Part shown: piece after piece, positions 7,320 to 15,957 of the stretch | Layout: the number at the start of each line of letters is the position of its first letter | Position numbering within the stretch: the stretch's first letter is position 1 | DNA from: Bauldia sp. | Lineage (GTDB): Bacteria; Pseudomonadota; Alphaproteobacteria; Rhizobiales; Kaistiaceae | Direction of reading: 5' to 3' | Assembly: GCA_020849325.1 (NCBI GenBank) | Contig: JADLGL010000027.1 | Coordinates: 1-46,759 of the forward strand | Length of the DNA: 46,759 bases | Translations under genes and position numbers: made by a program | Notes under the pieces: generated by a model | The model's input: only the letters and a program-made list of their open reading frames with translations | Databases searched by the model: none | What the model was told of the DNA's origin: nothing

Positions 7320-8429
7320 CTAGCCGCCGAGCAGCGCCTGGGCGTCGCGGAAGGTCTGCACCAGCGCTTCGCAGGCTTCGGCGCCGTACTCGAACTCCTC
7401 CTCGTCGTCCGACGCGGCCGCGGCCGGGGCGTCACCCGATTCTTCTTCCTCCTCTTCCTCGAGGAGCACGAAGAGCGGGATCAGCCCTTCGGCGCGTTCG
7501 AAGATCTCCGGGTCGAAGAGTTCGATGAGGTCGGCGAGGCCCGTGGTCTCGCCGAAGAAGTGGTCGGCGGCCGGGTAGAAGAGCTCCTTGGCGACGGCAT
7601 CGTTGCCGGCCTCGATCATCGCGCAGGCCGGAGCGACCGTCTCTGCGAGATGACCGGCGAGGCGGGCGAGATCGCGGCCGGCGTAAAGCGTCGAGTCGGC
7701 GGCGACTTCCACGAGGCCCATCAGGAGCTGCGACGGGGCTTCCGCTTCCTCGGGATTGCGGCCGACCCATTCCTCCGGCGGGGCGGCCTCGGGGTAGAGC
7801 GCGTCGAGAATGCCGAGGAGCTGGTTCGACTCGTCCTTCTGGTCGGCGTTGAGCGGACCTTCGATGTCGGCCCAGAGTTCCTTCACGCGCTGGAGCGCGC
7901 CCCAGCCCATCGAGTAGGCGAAGATTTCCTCCGCGGCTTCCTCGTAGCCTTCGGCGACGCCGCCTTCGGCAAGGAGAAGCTGGGCGATGATGGCGCCCTT
8001 GTACGCCGCCGAGTCGCGGATCGCCGGATCGATGACGATGTCGTAGGCCCGGGCAAGCAATTCGCGGGTCGGCTCGATGAGGTCGTCGGCGCTGTCGCCT
8101 TCCTCGAGGACTTCCTCGAAGGCGGCGAGATAGCCGTAGAGCTCCTCGGCGAGAGCCGGATCGCGCTCGGCCAGCGTGCCGCCGAAGCGCTCCCAGTCAC
8201 CCTTGGCCATCTGCTCCACGACCTCGATGAGATCGGGATCGACGGGCCCCTCGATCGCGTCGAGGACGTTGACGCGGATCGTCGCCATTTCGAGGCCGTA
8301 GCCCTGGCTCATCACGACCGTCCAGCTGAAGAACGGCTCGTTGGCGTACTGCGCCGAGGCGGTGGTGGCTGCGGGGACGGCCAGCGCGAATGCGCCGGCC
8401 GCAATGAGGTTGCGGATCGCCTTAGCCAT
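7320..8429 (-). CDS. Unrecognised secreted, highly acidic protein of the PQQ cluster
   Basis: A 369-residue protein I do not recognise. A clear Sec signal peptide (AKAIRNLIAAGAFALAVPA, cut near TASAQ) implies a periplasmic or secreted location. The mature chain is very acidic and looks mostly helical (LIEVVEQMAKGDWERF, YGYLAAFEEVLEEGDS). Near its end it has a run of seven glutamates followed by a second patch DDEEEFE. Only two cysteines occur late in the mature protein (in APACAMIEAG and EACEALV) and could form a disulphide. The ATG at 8429 is preferred over an upstream in-frame ATG at 8462 because it opens the signal peptide and has GGGAGTGG upstream. The start overlaps the end of the beta-propeller gene by eight bases, so the two are co-expressed. 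Metal binding is possible but not shown. Confidence 0.8.
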   Translation of the reverse strand: MAKAIRNLIAAGAFALAVPAATTASAQYANEPFFSWTVVMSQGYGLEMATIRVNVLDAIEGPVDPDLIEVVEQMAKGDWERFGGTLAERDPALAEELYGYLAAFEEVLEEGDSADDLIEPTRELLARAYDIVIDPAIRDSAAYKGAIIAQLLLAEGGVAEGYEEAAEEIFAYSMGWGALQRVKELWADIEGPLNADQKDESNQLLGILDALYPEAAPPEEWVGRNPEEAEAPSQLLMGLVEVAADSTLYAGRDLARLAGHLAETVAPACAMIEAGNDAVAKELFYPAADHFFGETTGLADLIELFDPEIFERAEGLIPLFVLLEEEEEEESGDAPAAAASDDEEEFEYGAEACEALVQTFRDAQALLGG

Positions 8430-9483
8430 TGGGCACCACTCCCAGTACGACGGAATGTGCACCGCGGCCGACCGCGATGTTGTCGATCACGCAGAGGCAG
8501 GTCGTGTCGATCACCGAGACGGAGTCGGACAGACCGTTCGCGGTGTAGACCTTGCTGCCATCCGGGGTGATCGTGATGCCCCACGGACGACGGCCCATCT
8601 GCTCGCGGATGGTCTCGATGACGGCGTTGGTCGCCGTATCGATGACGTAGACCGCGCTCGTGCCGCCACCGGCGACGTAGAGCCGCGTACCGTCGGGCGA
8701 GGTCACCACTTCGACCGGACGGGAGTCGAGGCCGAGATTGATGGTGGCAACGACCGTCTGCGACGTGGTGTCGATGACCGTCACCGTGCCGCCGATCTCG
8801 GCGGTCACATAAGCGTAGGCGCCGTCGGTCGAGAACACCACGACGCGCGGGCGGTTGCCCACGAGGAGGTGCTTCACGACGACGAGGTTGACCGCATCGA
8901 AGATCGTGGTGGTGTGCGTGGCTTCCGCGGTCACGTAGACCCAGCGGCCATCGGGAGATACGGCGACGCCTTCGGCCTCGACGCCCACGCGGAAGCTGCC
9001 GATCAGCGCCCCGGTGTTGATGTCGTAGCCGGCGCCCTGCGCGATGGCTTCCAGCGACGCCCAGATCTGGGTGCCGGCCGGGTTGATCGCCAGGCGCTCG
9101 GGATTGCCGCCGGCACGGAGCTCGCCAACGATCTCATTGGTCTGGACGTCGATCGCGACGATCTTGTCCTCGGGCGTCTCGAACTGCGGATTGAAGTCCG
9201 ACACCGACACGTAGATCGTCCGGCCGTCGGGGCTCACCGCCATGCCGCGCGGACGCACGTCGCCGGGACGACCCGAGATCGGGATCTCCGCGATGACCGT
9301 GTCCGTGTTGGTGTCGATGACCGAGATGTTCGCGCCATACTCGTTGGCGACGTAGATGCGATAGTTGCCGGTCTGGGCGCTCGCCGTCGTCGACATCAGC
9401 ACGCCTGCCCCGAGCACCGCGCCGGCGAACGCCATCACCGCCGTGCTTCTCGGGCGGCCGCGTCGGCCGCTTGTTGAGATCAT
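8422..9483 (-). CDS. YVTN beta-propeller protein associated with PQQ-dependent catabolism
   Basis: A 353-residue exported beta-propeller. After a signal peptide ending in TTASAQ come about seven repeats of the YVTN type, for example IYVANEYGANISVIDTNTDT, MAVSPDGRTIYVS, YVTAEIGGTVTVIDTTSQT and VYTANGLSDSVSVIDTT. This matches the propeller family found beside PQQ alcohol dehydrogenase ABC systems; its biochemical role is not established. The ATG at 9483 is chosen because it opens the signal peptide and has GGAGG 8 bases upstream; the frame stays open further upstream without signal. It is the first gene of an operon with the acidic protein. The 785-bp region upstream must hold its promoter. Confidence 0.88.
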   Translation of the reverse strand: MISTSGRRGRPRSTAVMAFAGAVLGAGVLMSTTASAQTGNYRIYVANEYGANISVIDTNTDTVIAEIPISGRPGDVRPRGMAVSPDGRTIYVSVSDFNPQFETPEDKIVAIDVQTNEIVGELRAGGNPERLAINPAGTQIWASLEAIAQGAGYDINTGALIGSFRVGVEAEGVAVSPDGRWVYVTAEATHTTTIFDAVNLVVVKHLLVGNRPRVVVFSTDGAYAYVTAEIGGTVTVIDTTSQTVVATINLGLDSRPVEVVTSPDGTRLYVAGGGTSAVYVIDTATNAVIETIREQMGRRPWGITITPDGSKVYTANGLSDSVSVIDTTCLCVIDNIAVGRGAHSVVLGVVPNG

Positions 9484-10268
9484 TGTCCGTCCTCCACTGT
9501 CAGTGCTTCTTGAGCCTGGTCCCGCGAGATTCACCAACGGCCGCTGCCTTGTCCAGAAGAAAGTTGAGGGCCTCGGTAATCTTTTCGGCAATCGCGACGT
9601 TGCGCCGCCGCTTCACTCTTGCGTGACAGGGGCGTTGCTTGAACGGGCGTTCGTACCTCCTTGCGACGGCGCGCACGAGACGATCATCGCCGGCAGGTCC
9701 TCTGGTTCGCGAGATCGCCACACTGATCAAGACGCTGAACCGGCGCGGTTCCAGGCATCCAGATCGCTGGCAATTCATGCTGAGACCAGTATCGGGGAGT
9801 GGATCGGGCTCGACGTCGCCACGGATCCGACGGGAGCCGTGGCCGCCTCATCGGCCGATCCCGCGCTCGGAACGCGACGGCCACTCACTCGTGAACATCC
9901 GGCGATCGAAGCCCGATTCGCCACGCAGGCCATGAGTTTGGCCGGCTTGCCGACAAGCTGAAAAAGGGTCGCCGACCCACCGTCTGCGCGGCGTGGACCG
10001 TCGCTCACGCGGCGGCATCCGACCGGTTCGCCGCGGCGGTCGCCGCGGCGTGCATGGTATTCGCGTGCTCCGCAAGATCGATTTGTCCACTCCACTCGAG
10101 GCGCGGTCGCCTGCACGATGGTTTGGAGCCGTCGCGCGGCGCGCGAAACAGGAAGGCGGTGGTCCGCGAATCCGGCCGCGGGACACCGGCGACTGTCCTG
10201 TCGACGCGCGCGATCGGATCGAACGGCGCGGACGGCGTCCGCCCGCCGCTCCCGGTTCTTTCCCGATT
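9484..10268. other. 785-bp region without a recognisable gene
   Basis: This gap lies between the ApbE stop and the start of the beta-propeller gene, both on the minus strand, so it should carry the ApbE 3' end and the beta-propeller promoter. Open frames exist on both strands but none has a ribosome site, a signal peptide or a recognisable domain. One minus frame (9500-9778) ends only 16 bases before the propeller start and is noted as doubtful. I see no tRNA, repeat or strong terminator here. Confidence 0.6.
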
Positions 10269-11291
10269 TCAGCCGATCGTGACCCGCGAGCCGTCGCGGC
10301 GGGTGAACACCGCGCTCGTGCCGGGATAGGCGGCGACAACCGCGGCCGCCCCTTCTTCGCCGGCGACGTAGAGACCGACGCCAATGGCATCGGCCACGAT
10401 CGCCCGCGGGCTGAGGATGACGACATCGGTGTAGCGGTCTGCGCTCCGGCCGGTGGCGGGATCGAAGATGTGGTGATTGCGGCCCTCGGGGTCGAACACC
10501 GTGCCGTAGCCGCCATGGAGCGCGACCGAACCGTCGGAAAGGTCCATCATCCGGTTCGTTTCGCCCGCCTGGTCACGCAGTCCGACGCGCCACGGCCGGC
10601 CGTCGGGGTGCTCGCCGACGACGCGGGTTTCCCCCAGCTCGACGACGACATGGGTGAATCCCTCGTTCCGCAGGATGTCGGCGATCGCGTCGGTGATGTA
10701 GCCCTGCGCGATGCCGTTGAGCGTCGCCATCATGCCCGGCACCGCGAACGCGACACTGCGCGACCCGATGTCGATGTTGCGATAGCCGACGAGCCGCCGC
10801 GCGGCGTCGATCGCGGCAGGCGAGGGGCCGGCAGGATCGGCGCCCGGCACCGCGAAATGCGAGGAATAGACGTTCCAGAGCGGCTGGACCGTGGTGTCGA
10901 ACGCTCCGCCGGTGAGATCGGACGCCGAACGCGCCGCTTCCATGACCGTGACGAGATCGCGCGAGGCGCCGGCGATCCGGCCCTGGGTGTTGAGCTGCGA
11001 GAGCTCGCTCGTCGGCCGGAACAGGCTGAAGACCGTCTCGAGCCGCCGCACCTCGGCGATCATCCGGTCGATCGTCCGCTGCGCGTAGGCGGCGTTCGAA
11101 TGGTACAGCGTCAGCGACGACACCGCGCCCAGAACCTCTCCTTCCCAGGTGTGGAACGTGGCTGCCGGGCCGAGGAGCCGCCAGCCGGTGACGGCCACCG
11201 GAATGGCCGCCGTCGCCGCCACGATCTTGAGCGCCTGACGCCGCGAGAAGCCGCTGCGGCGGGGCGCCGGGGTGACGTCGGCGATCGTCAT
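10269..11291 (-). CDS. apbE: ApbE-type FAD:protein FMN transferase
   Basis: A 340-residue exported flavin transferase that attaches FMN to a Thr or Ser of a partner protein outside the cytoplasm. A twin-arginine-like leader (GFSRRQALKIVAATAA) is followed by the family blocks RLETVFSLFRPTSELSQLN, GGAFDTTVQPLW, GIAQGYITDAIADIL, VVELGETRVVGEHPDGRPW and HHIFDPATG. Its start overlaps the stop of the NosR-like gene by four bases (ATGA, 11288-11291). That neighbour carries an FMN-binding domain and is the obvious substrate, as NosX serves NosR in denitrifiers. Confidence 0.93.
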   Translation of the reverse strand: MTIADVTPAPRRSGFSRRQALKIVAATAAIPVAVTGWRLLGPAATFHTWEGEVLGAVSSLTLYHSNAAYAQRTIDRMIAEVRRLETVFSLFRPTSELSQLNTQGRIAGASRDLVTVMEAARSASDLTGGAFDTTVQPLWNVYSSHFAVPGADPAGPSPAAIDAARRLVGYRNIDIGSRSVAFAVPGMMATLNGIAQGYITDAIADILRNEGFTHVVVELGETRVVGEHPDGRPWRVGLRDQAGETNRMMDLSDGSVALHGGYGTVFDPEGRNHHIFDPATGRSADRYTDVVILSPRAIVADAIGVGLYVAGEEGAAAVVAAYPGTSAVFTRRDGSRVTIG

Positions 11292-13570
11292 CGATCGGCT
11301 CCTCTTGCCGGCTCCATTGCCGGACTGACCGCCACGCGGGCCATGGCCGGGACCGGCATGCCCATCGGCGGGATGCCCGTGGTCGGAACGGCGGCCTTCT
11401 TGGCGGCGCGCTCCTTCTGCTTGCGCTGCTTGGACAGCGGCGGGCAGCGGTGGTCGTCATAGTACTCGACCTGGCAGTCGAGGCACTGGAAGCACTCGGC
11501 CATGATGATCTTGCCGTCCTTCTCGATCGCGCGGACCGGGCAGGACCGCTCGCAGAGATGGCAGGACGTGCCGCACTCGGCGCGGCGCTTCAGGAACGTG
11601 AAGATGTGGAGGCGGTCCGCCACGGCGAGGAAGCCGCCGAGCGGGCACAGGAAGCGGCAGAAGAACCGCTCCGTGAAGAGGCTCATCACCACCAGAAGCA
11701 CGGCGTAGGTGACGTACGGCGCCGGCCGCGAGAACACCGAACCGATGGCGGTGTTGAACGGCTCGATCTCGCCGGCGATGTGGAACGCCTCGGGCACCGC
11801 GAACACAACCACCACGATGAGAGCGGCGGTGCCGTATTTCGGCAGCCACATCCAGCGATGCAGCCAGTCCGGCGGCGTCCATTGCGGCAGGTGCAGGAAG
11901 CGGCCGACGCGGGCGGTCAGCTCCTGCAGGGCGCCGAACGGGCACAGCCAGCCGCAGAACACGCCGCGGCCGATGAGGATTAGGGACAGCAGCACGTAGA
12001 CCGAGATGATGATGATCAGCGGTTCGCGCAGGATGAAGTTGAGGTCGAGGCCGTCGAGCGGGATGCGGAGGTAGTTGGTGACGTGCTCGATCGACAGCTG
12101 GCCGCCCGCCGTCCAGCCGAGCCAGACGAGCGTGAAGGTGAGGAAGCCGATGCGCACCCAGTTGTGCAGCTTCCGCCGCTGCGTCAGCTGCTTCTGGAAG
12201 ATGAAGATCGCCGTCAGCACCGTCAGCATGATGCCGAGGATGATCACGTCGCCGCGCTGCTGCGACCACGCCTGGACCCACTCCTCCGGCGGCTCGACAT
12301 AGGGGAGGAGCACGACGTCGGACGGCGTCTGGTAGGTGACGGGAACCTCGACGGTGTGCTCGACGCCCGCCTGGTCGGTGCCGTGGACGAGGAGCACGAC
12401 CTCGAATGGCTGGAGCGGATCGAATCCCGAATCGGCCGGGATGAAGTAGGCGCTGGCGTCCGGAAGGCGCGGCCGCTCGCCGCCGATGGCGCCGATCAGC
12501 TGATGCTGGTCGGCGTTGAAGACGATCTCGAGATCGCCCTGGACCAGCTTGAACCGGTCGAAGATCTCGCCCCGGTCGGTGTCGTAGTAGCTGATGCCGC
12601 GGAAATTGTAAGGACCGTTCGAGAACAGCAGCAGCATGTTCGTGCCGGTCGGCTGCGGGCTGAAATAGCGCGCATAGCGGTCCGACGTGAGCGCATTGCG
12701 CCCGATCATGCCGGCAGTGCCGAGCGAGACGTAGAAGTCGGTGTAGATTTCGCCGTCGGGGTGAATTTCCTGCGGCTCGACGGTGCAGTCGCGGTCGTTG
12801 TCGAACCGGCACACGAAGCGGTCGCTCGCGACGACGGACGATGCCGCGCCGAGAGGGACTTCGGTGACCGGCGCGGTCACGCCCTGCGCGGCGAAGAGCG
12901 CGCGCACGTCGCCATAGGTGACCTCGCGGTGGACGATCGCCCCCGACGCCACGAGCTCGGCCCAGCTGCGGACGCCGAACCCGTCGACGTCCAGCGTCGG
13001 CTCGGTGATCGGCGGCAGGTTCGAGTTCGCGCGGAACACGATGCGCGCCGCGTCCATGATGCCCGACCGGATCGAGCGGGCGGAAATGGTGACGCCGGCG
13101 ACGAAATCGGGCGGCAGCGGGAACGCGGCATTGCCCGGCACGGCGTCGTAGCCGATGTGGACCGAGAGGAAGTTCTTGATCCGCGCGATGCGCTCGGGGA
13201 AGCCGACGAGGTAGGAATCGTAGAACGAGATCAGCTCGATGCCGGTGATGACGCCGGCGGTGTCCATGCCGATGATCGCGTCGAACGGCCGGGGCGAGTA
13301 GCTCGGCGGACGCACGATGTCCCACGCCGAGAAGATGTAGCCGATCTCGGTCTCGCCCTGGAACGCCTTGATCACCGGCGTGCGGTCGTCGGCGACGAAC
13401 TCGAAACGGTCCGCGGTCGGGAAGAACGCGGTCCGCATCTCGGGCGTCGCGCGCTCCTCGAGCGGCGGCTTCACCTCGTCACGCGCCGCCTGAGCCGGAA
13501 CTGCGGCCACGAACGCGGCCAACACCAGCGCCCCGAGTGCGAGGCACCGTCTCCCTAAACCAAAAGCCAT
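11288..13570 (-). CDS. NosR/NirI-like FMN-binding and 4Fe-4S membrane protein
   Basis: A 760-residue inner-membrane redox protein. A signal sequence (residues 1-28) leads to a periplasmic FMN-binding domain; Thr161 in AGVTISAR is the likely covalent FMN site. After a long periplasmic region come several membrane helices (from RGDVIILGIMLTVLTAIFIF) that carry the paired CGWLCPFGALQEL and CRFLCPLGGFLAV motifs. A cytoplasmic ferredoxin part follows with CHLCERSCP and CFQCLDC. This layout is that of NosR/NirI, which pass electrons to or support nitrous oxide or nitrite reductase. No nosZ, nosD or nir gene is in the window, and the neighbours belong to a PQQ system. The ATG at 13570 fits the signal sequence and has GGGGAA upstream; a TTG nine bases earlier is less likely. 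Confidence 0.87.
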   Translation of the reverse strand: MAFGLGRRCLALGALVLAAFVAAVPAQAARDEVKPPLEERATPEMRTAFFPTADRFEFVADDRTPVIKAFQGETEIGYIFSAWDIVRPPSYSPRPFDAIIGMDTAGVITGIELISFYDSYLVGFPERIARIKNFLSVHIGYDAVPGNAAFPLPPDFVAGVTISARSIRSGIMDAARIVFRANSNLPPITEPTLDVDGFGVRSWAELVASGAIVHREVTYGDVRALFAAQGVTAPVTEVPLGAASSVVASDRFVCRFDNDRDCTVEPQEIHPDGEIYTDFYVSLGTAGMIGRNALTSDRYARYFSPQPTGTNMLLLFSNGPYNFRGISYYDTDRGEIFDRFKLVQGDLEIVFNADQHQLIGAIGGERPRLPDASAYFIPADSGFDPLQPFEVVLLVHGTDQAGVEHTVEVPVTYQTPSDVVLLPYVEPPEEWVQAWSQQRGDVIILGIMLTVLTAIFIFQKQLTQRRKLHNWVRIGFLTFTLVWLGWTAGGQLSIEHVTNYLRIPLDGLDLNFILREPLIIIISVYVLLSLILIGRGVFCGWLCPFGALQELTARVGRFLHLPQWTPPDWLHRWMWLPKYGTAALIVVVVFAVPEAFHIAGEIEPFNTAIGSVFSRPAPYVTYAVLLVVMSLFTERFFCRFLCPLGGFLAVADRLHIFTFLKRRAECGTSCHLCERSCPVRAIEKDGKIIMAECFQCLDCQVEYYDDHRCPPLSKQRKQKERAAKKAAVPTTGIPPMGMPVPAMARVAVSPAMEPARGADR

Positions 13571-13889
13571 GCCGCGCAATTCCCCAACTGCTCAGCTTCG
13601 CGGGCCACACCGCCCGACTTGGCGGGACAATGACCGCCGCATGACTGTTGTGCAAGCCACCCCTTCAAGGAGGTGCGCGCATTTAACCGTGATGTGTCCG
13701 GACCGGCACGATCCCGACGCACGGGCATGGTCGCGCGTCGCGGGCCGCTCCGTCGGGAGCGGTCGTCGGCTCGAATCGGAGGATTCCGCCTCGCGGTGGT
13801 GGCGCCCTCGCGACGGCCGCCTTGACCGGGCGGTCCGAGGCGCGACCGAGCCATCGGAGGAGCGCCGGTCGGGCCGGCGCCCCGGAGTT
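13571..13889. other. 319-bp region between the helicase and the NosR-like gene
   Basis: This gap should contain the end of the helicase transcript and the promoter of the NosR-ApbE unit, both on the minus strand. A 7-bp hairpin (13862-13868 with 13874-13880) lies just after the helicase stop but lacks a T run, so it is at best a weak terminator. I found no FNR-type TTGAT-N4-ATCAA site, which would be expected for a denitrification nosR. No gene is evident. Confidence 0.45.
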
Positions 13890-15365
13890 CTAGCTGCGGG
13901 CGTCGCGCCGGCCTGCGCCGGCGGAGCGGGAGCCGGCTGCCGCCGCGACTTCGGCGACGCTCATGCCGCCATGGCGCTGCACGGCCGGACGCTGTTGCGC
14001 CGGACGCTGTTGCGCCGGGCGCTTCGCCGGCGCGTGAGCGGCGGCCGGGTTGCCGGCGGCCGGCTTGCCCCGCCGATCGGGGTTGGGACGCCCGCCATTG
14101 CCGGCGCGACCGGCCGCGCCCGCGTTCTGCTGGCGCGGCTTGCCGGCGTTGGCCTGGCGCTGCTGCTGCCGCGGTTTGCCCTGACGCGACCGGGCGCGCG
14201 GGTCTTCGTGCCGCGACGGAGCCGGCATCGCGATGGCGACGCCCTCGACCTCGATGACCGGGATCGACTGCTTCGTCAGCTTCTCGATGGCGCGGAGATA
14301 GGCGCGCTCCTCGTCGTTGCAGAGCGAGATGGCGATGCCCGCCGCGCCCGCACGGCCGGTGCGGCCGATCCGGTGCACGTAGCTTTCCGGCTCGTTGGGG
14401 AGCTCGAAGTTGAAGACGTGCGTGATCTCGGTCACGTCGATGCCGCGCGCGGCGATGTCGGTCGCGACGAGGACGCGGAGCGAACCGTCACGGAAGGCGC
14501 CGAGGGCGCGCTCGCGCTGCGGCTGGCTCTTGTTGCCGTGGATGGCGTCCGCCTCGATGCCGGCCTGCACCAGACCCTTGGCGACGCGATCGGCGCCGCG
14601 CTTGGTGCGGGTGAAGACGAGGGCACGGCCGACGGCCGGATCGGCGAGGAGACCGGCGAGGGCGCCGAGCTTGGCCGGCTGCGGCACGAAGGCGACGCGC
14701 TGCTCGATCCGGTCGGCGGTCTTCGCGACGGGCGTCACCGCGGCCGTCGCGGGATCGCGGAGGAGCGAGCGGGCGAGCGTCTCGATCTCGCGCGGCATGG
14801 TCGCCGAGAAGAAGAGGCTCTGGCGCTGCGCGGGGAGGGCGGCCGCGATCTTCCGGATCGCATGGATGAAGCCCATGTCGAGCATCCGGTCGGCCTCGTC
14901 GAGGACGAAGATCTCGACCGCGTCGAGCCGGAGCGCGCGTTCCTGCATCAGGTCGAACAGGCGGCCCGGCGTGCCGATCAGGATGTCGACGCCCTGGCCG
15001 AGGGCGCGGATCTGGCTGCGGATCGACACGCCGCCGATGGCGATCGTCGAGGTGAGGCCGAGGTCGGCGCCATAGGCCTCCACGCGCTCGCCGATCTGCG
15101 TCGAGAGCTCGCGTGTCGGCGACAGGATGAGGGCGCGGCAGGTGCGCGGCTGTGGCCGCTTGCCGTTCGCCGCAAGACGGTGGAGCATCGGCAGGCTGAA
15201 GGCAGCGGTCTTGCCGGTACCCGTCTGGGCGATGCCGAGAAGATCGCGGCCGGCCATGACGATCGGGATCGCCGCTGCCTGGATCGGCGTCGGCGCAGTG
15301 TGGGCCTCGCGCACGAGTGCGTTGAGGATCGGCCCGTTGAGGCCGAAATCGGAGAAGGATGTCAA
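13890..15365 (-). CDS. rhlE: DEAD-box RNA helicase, RhlE type
   Basis: A 491-residue ATP-dependent RNA helicase with all core motifs in order: Q motif (FSDFGLNGPI, TPIQAAAIP), motif I AQTGTGKT, Ia PTRELS, GG, TPGR, II DEAD, III SAT, IV VFTRTKRGAD, V ATDIAARGID and VI HRIGRTGRAG. After the core comes a basic, low-complexity tail rich in Arg, Gln, Pro and Ala, including short repeats of RPAQQ (DNA repeat near 13985-14015); such tails bind RNA. The family acts in ribosome assembly and mRNA turnover, often in the cold. The start is TTG at 15365, giving the usual N-terminus TSFSDFGL; no good ribosome site is visible before it. Confidence 0.92.
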   Translation of the reverse strand: MTSFSDFGLNGPILNALVREAHTAPTPIQAAAIPIVMAGRDLLGIAQTGTGKTAAFSLPMLHRLAANGKRPQPRTCRALILSPTRELSTQIGERVEAYGADLGLTSTIAIGGVSIRSQIRALGQGVDILIGTPGRLFDLMQERALRLDAVEIFVLDEADRMLDMGFIHAIRKIAAALPAQRQSLFFSATMPREIETLARSLLRDPATAAVTPVAKTADRIEQRVAFVPQPAKLGALAGLLADPAVGRALVFTRTKRGADRVAKGLVQAGIEADAIHGNKSQPQRERALGAFRDGSLRVLVATDIAARGIDVTEITHVFNFELPNEPESYVHRIGRTGRAGAAGIAISLCNDEERAYLRAIEKLTKQSIPVIEVEGVAIAMPAPSRHEDPRARSRQGKPRQQQRQANAGKPRQQNAGAAGRAGNGGRPNPDRRGKPAAGNPAAAHAPAKRPAQQRPAQQRPAVQRHGGMSVAEVAAAAGSRSAGAGRRDARS

Positions 15366-15601
15366 AGGAATGCTTTCGCGTAGCCCGGCGGCGCGCTATT
15401 GGCGCGGCCTGAGGCGCGGGGGCTGAGAACCCCGCGTGGCTGGGCGCTCTTGCTGGCTGGTGACGGGGGCCGAAAACCCGAAATGGTCTCGTTCACGCGG
15501 CCCACTGTTACAATGGGGCAGAATCGCAGAAATCTCAACGTCGGGGGGACGTTTTCTTGCGTGGCATAATGACAAGGGGCGCGGAAATCGCCTGGGGAAC
15601 G

Positions 15602-15811
15602 ATGACAACGATGCGGAAGATCAGTGCGCTCGCCTTCGCGATTCCGAGCTACCTTCTCGTGCTGTTCGGCTGCGCCAACCTGTTCACGGTCCTCGATCCG
15701 GCGATCGGCGCCGTGCTCGCCTGCATCGTGGTGGCGCTCGCGGCGATCGTCGGGATCGCTACCGTAACGCTCGGCCACAAGTACATCCGGGAGCAGGGGC
15801 TTTCGCTGTAG
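15602..15811 (+). CDS. Small hypothetical membrane protein
   Basis: A 69-residue protein with two strongly hydrophobic segments (AFAIPSYLLVLFGCANLF and AVLACIVVALAAIVGIATVTL) and a short polar end KYIREQGLSL. I do not recognise a family. The codon choice matches neighbouring real genes. The ATG at 15602 follows GGGGAA closely; a second in-frame ATG at 15611 would have a longer spacing and is equally plausible. It lies between the helicase and the MFS gene, and a degenerate GCATGATC palindrome begins right at its stop codon. Confidence 0.55.
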   Translation: MTTMRKISALAFAIPSYLLVLFGCANLFTVLDPAIGAVLACIVVALAAIVGIATVTLGHKYIREQGLSL

Positions 15812-15842
15812 GGCATGATCCGGCGTGAACGGATCGCGCTCC
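15811..15842. repeat. Degenerate GCATGATC-family palindrome
   Basis: The left arm GGGCATGATCCG and the right arm CGGATCGCGCTCC form an imperfect hairpin around GCGTGAA. It starts right behind the small membrane protein gene and is one of several related palindromes in the window (22596, 43319, 45939). Confidence 0.55.
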
Positions 15843-15957
15843 AGCGGGGCTGCTCCGCGGCGGCCGCATTTGTCGGCTTCGGGCTCGCCATGCCACACCG
15901 CGGCCTCACGGACGTTTGCAGGCTGGCGGCATGCGTCCGTCATGAAGGCAGCGCGCC

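Noticed and set aside
9500-9778. A 92-codon minus-strand frame ending just before the beta-propeller gene
   Set aside because: No ribosome site, a very basic N-terminal half and no recognisable family. The last 30 residues look protein-like, but that is not enough to call a gene.
11288-13570. A dedicated nitrous oxide reductase (nos) cluster
   Set aside because: Only NosR-like and ApbE genes are present; the next genes on either side are an RNA helicase and a PQQ beta-propeller gene.
13977-14020. Short tandem repeats taken for a CRISPR array
   Set aside because: The repeats are 15 bases, in frame inside the helicase gene and encode repeated RPAQQ in its C-terminal tail.
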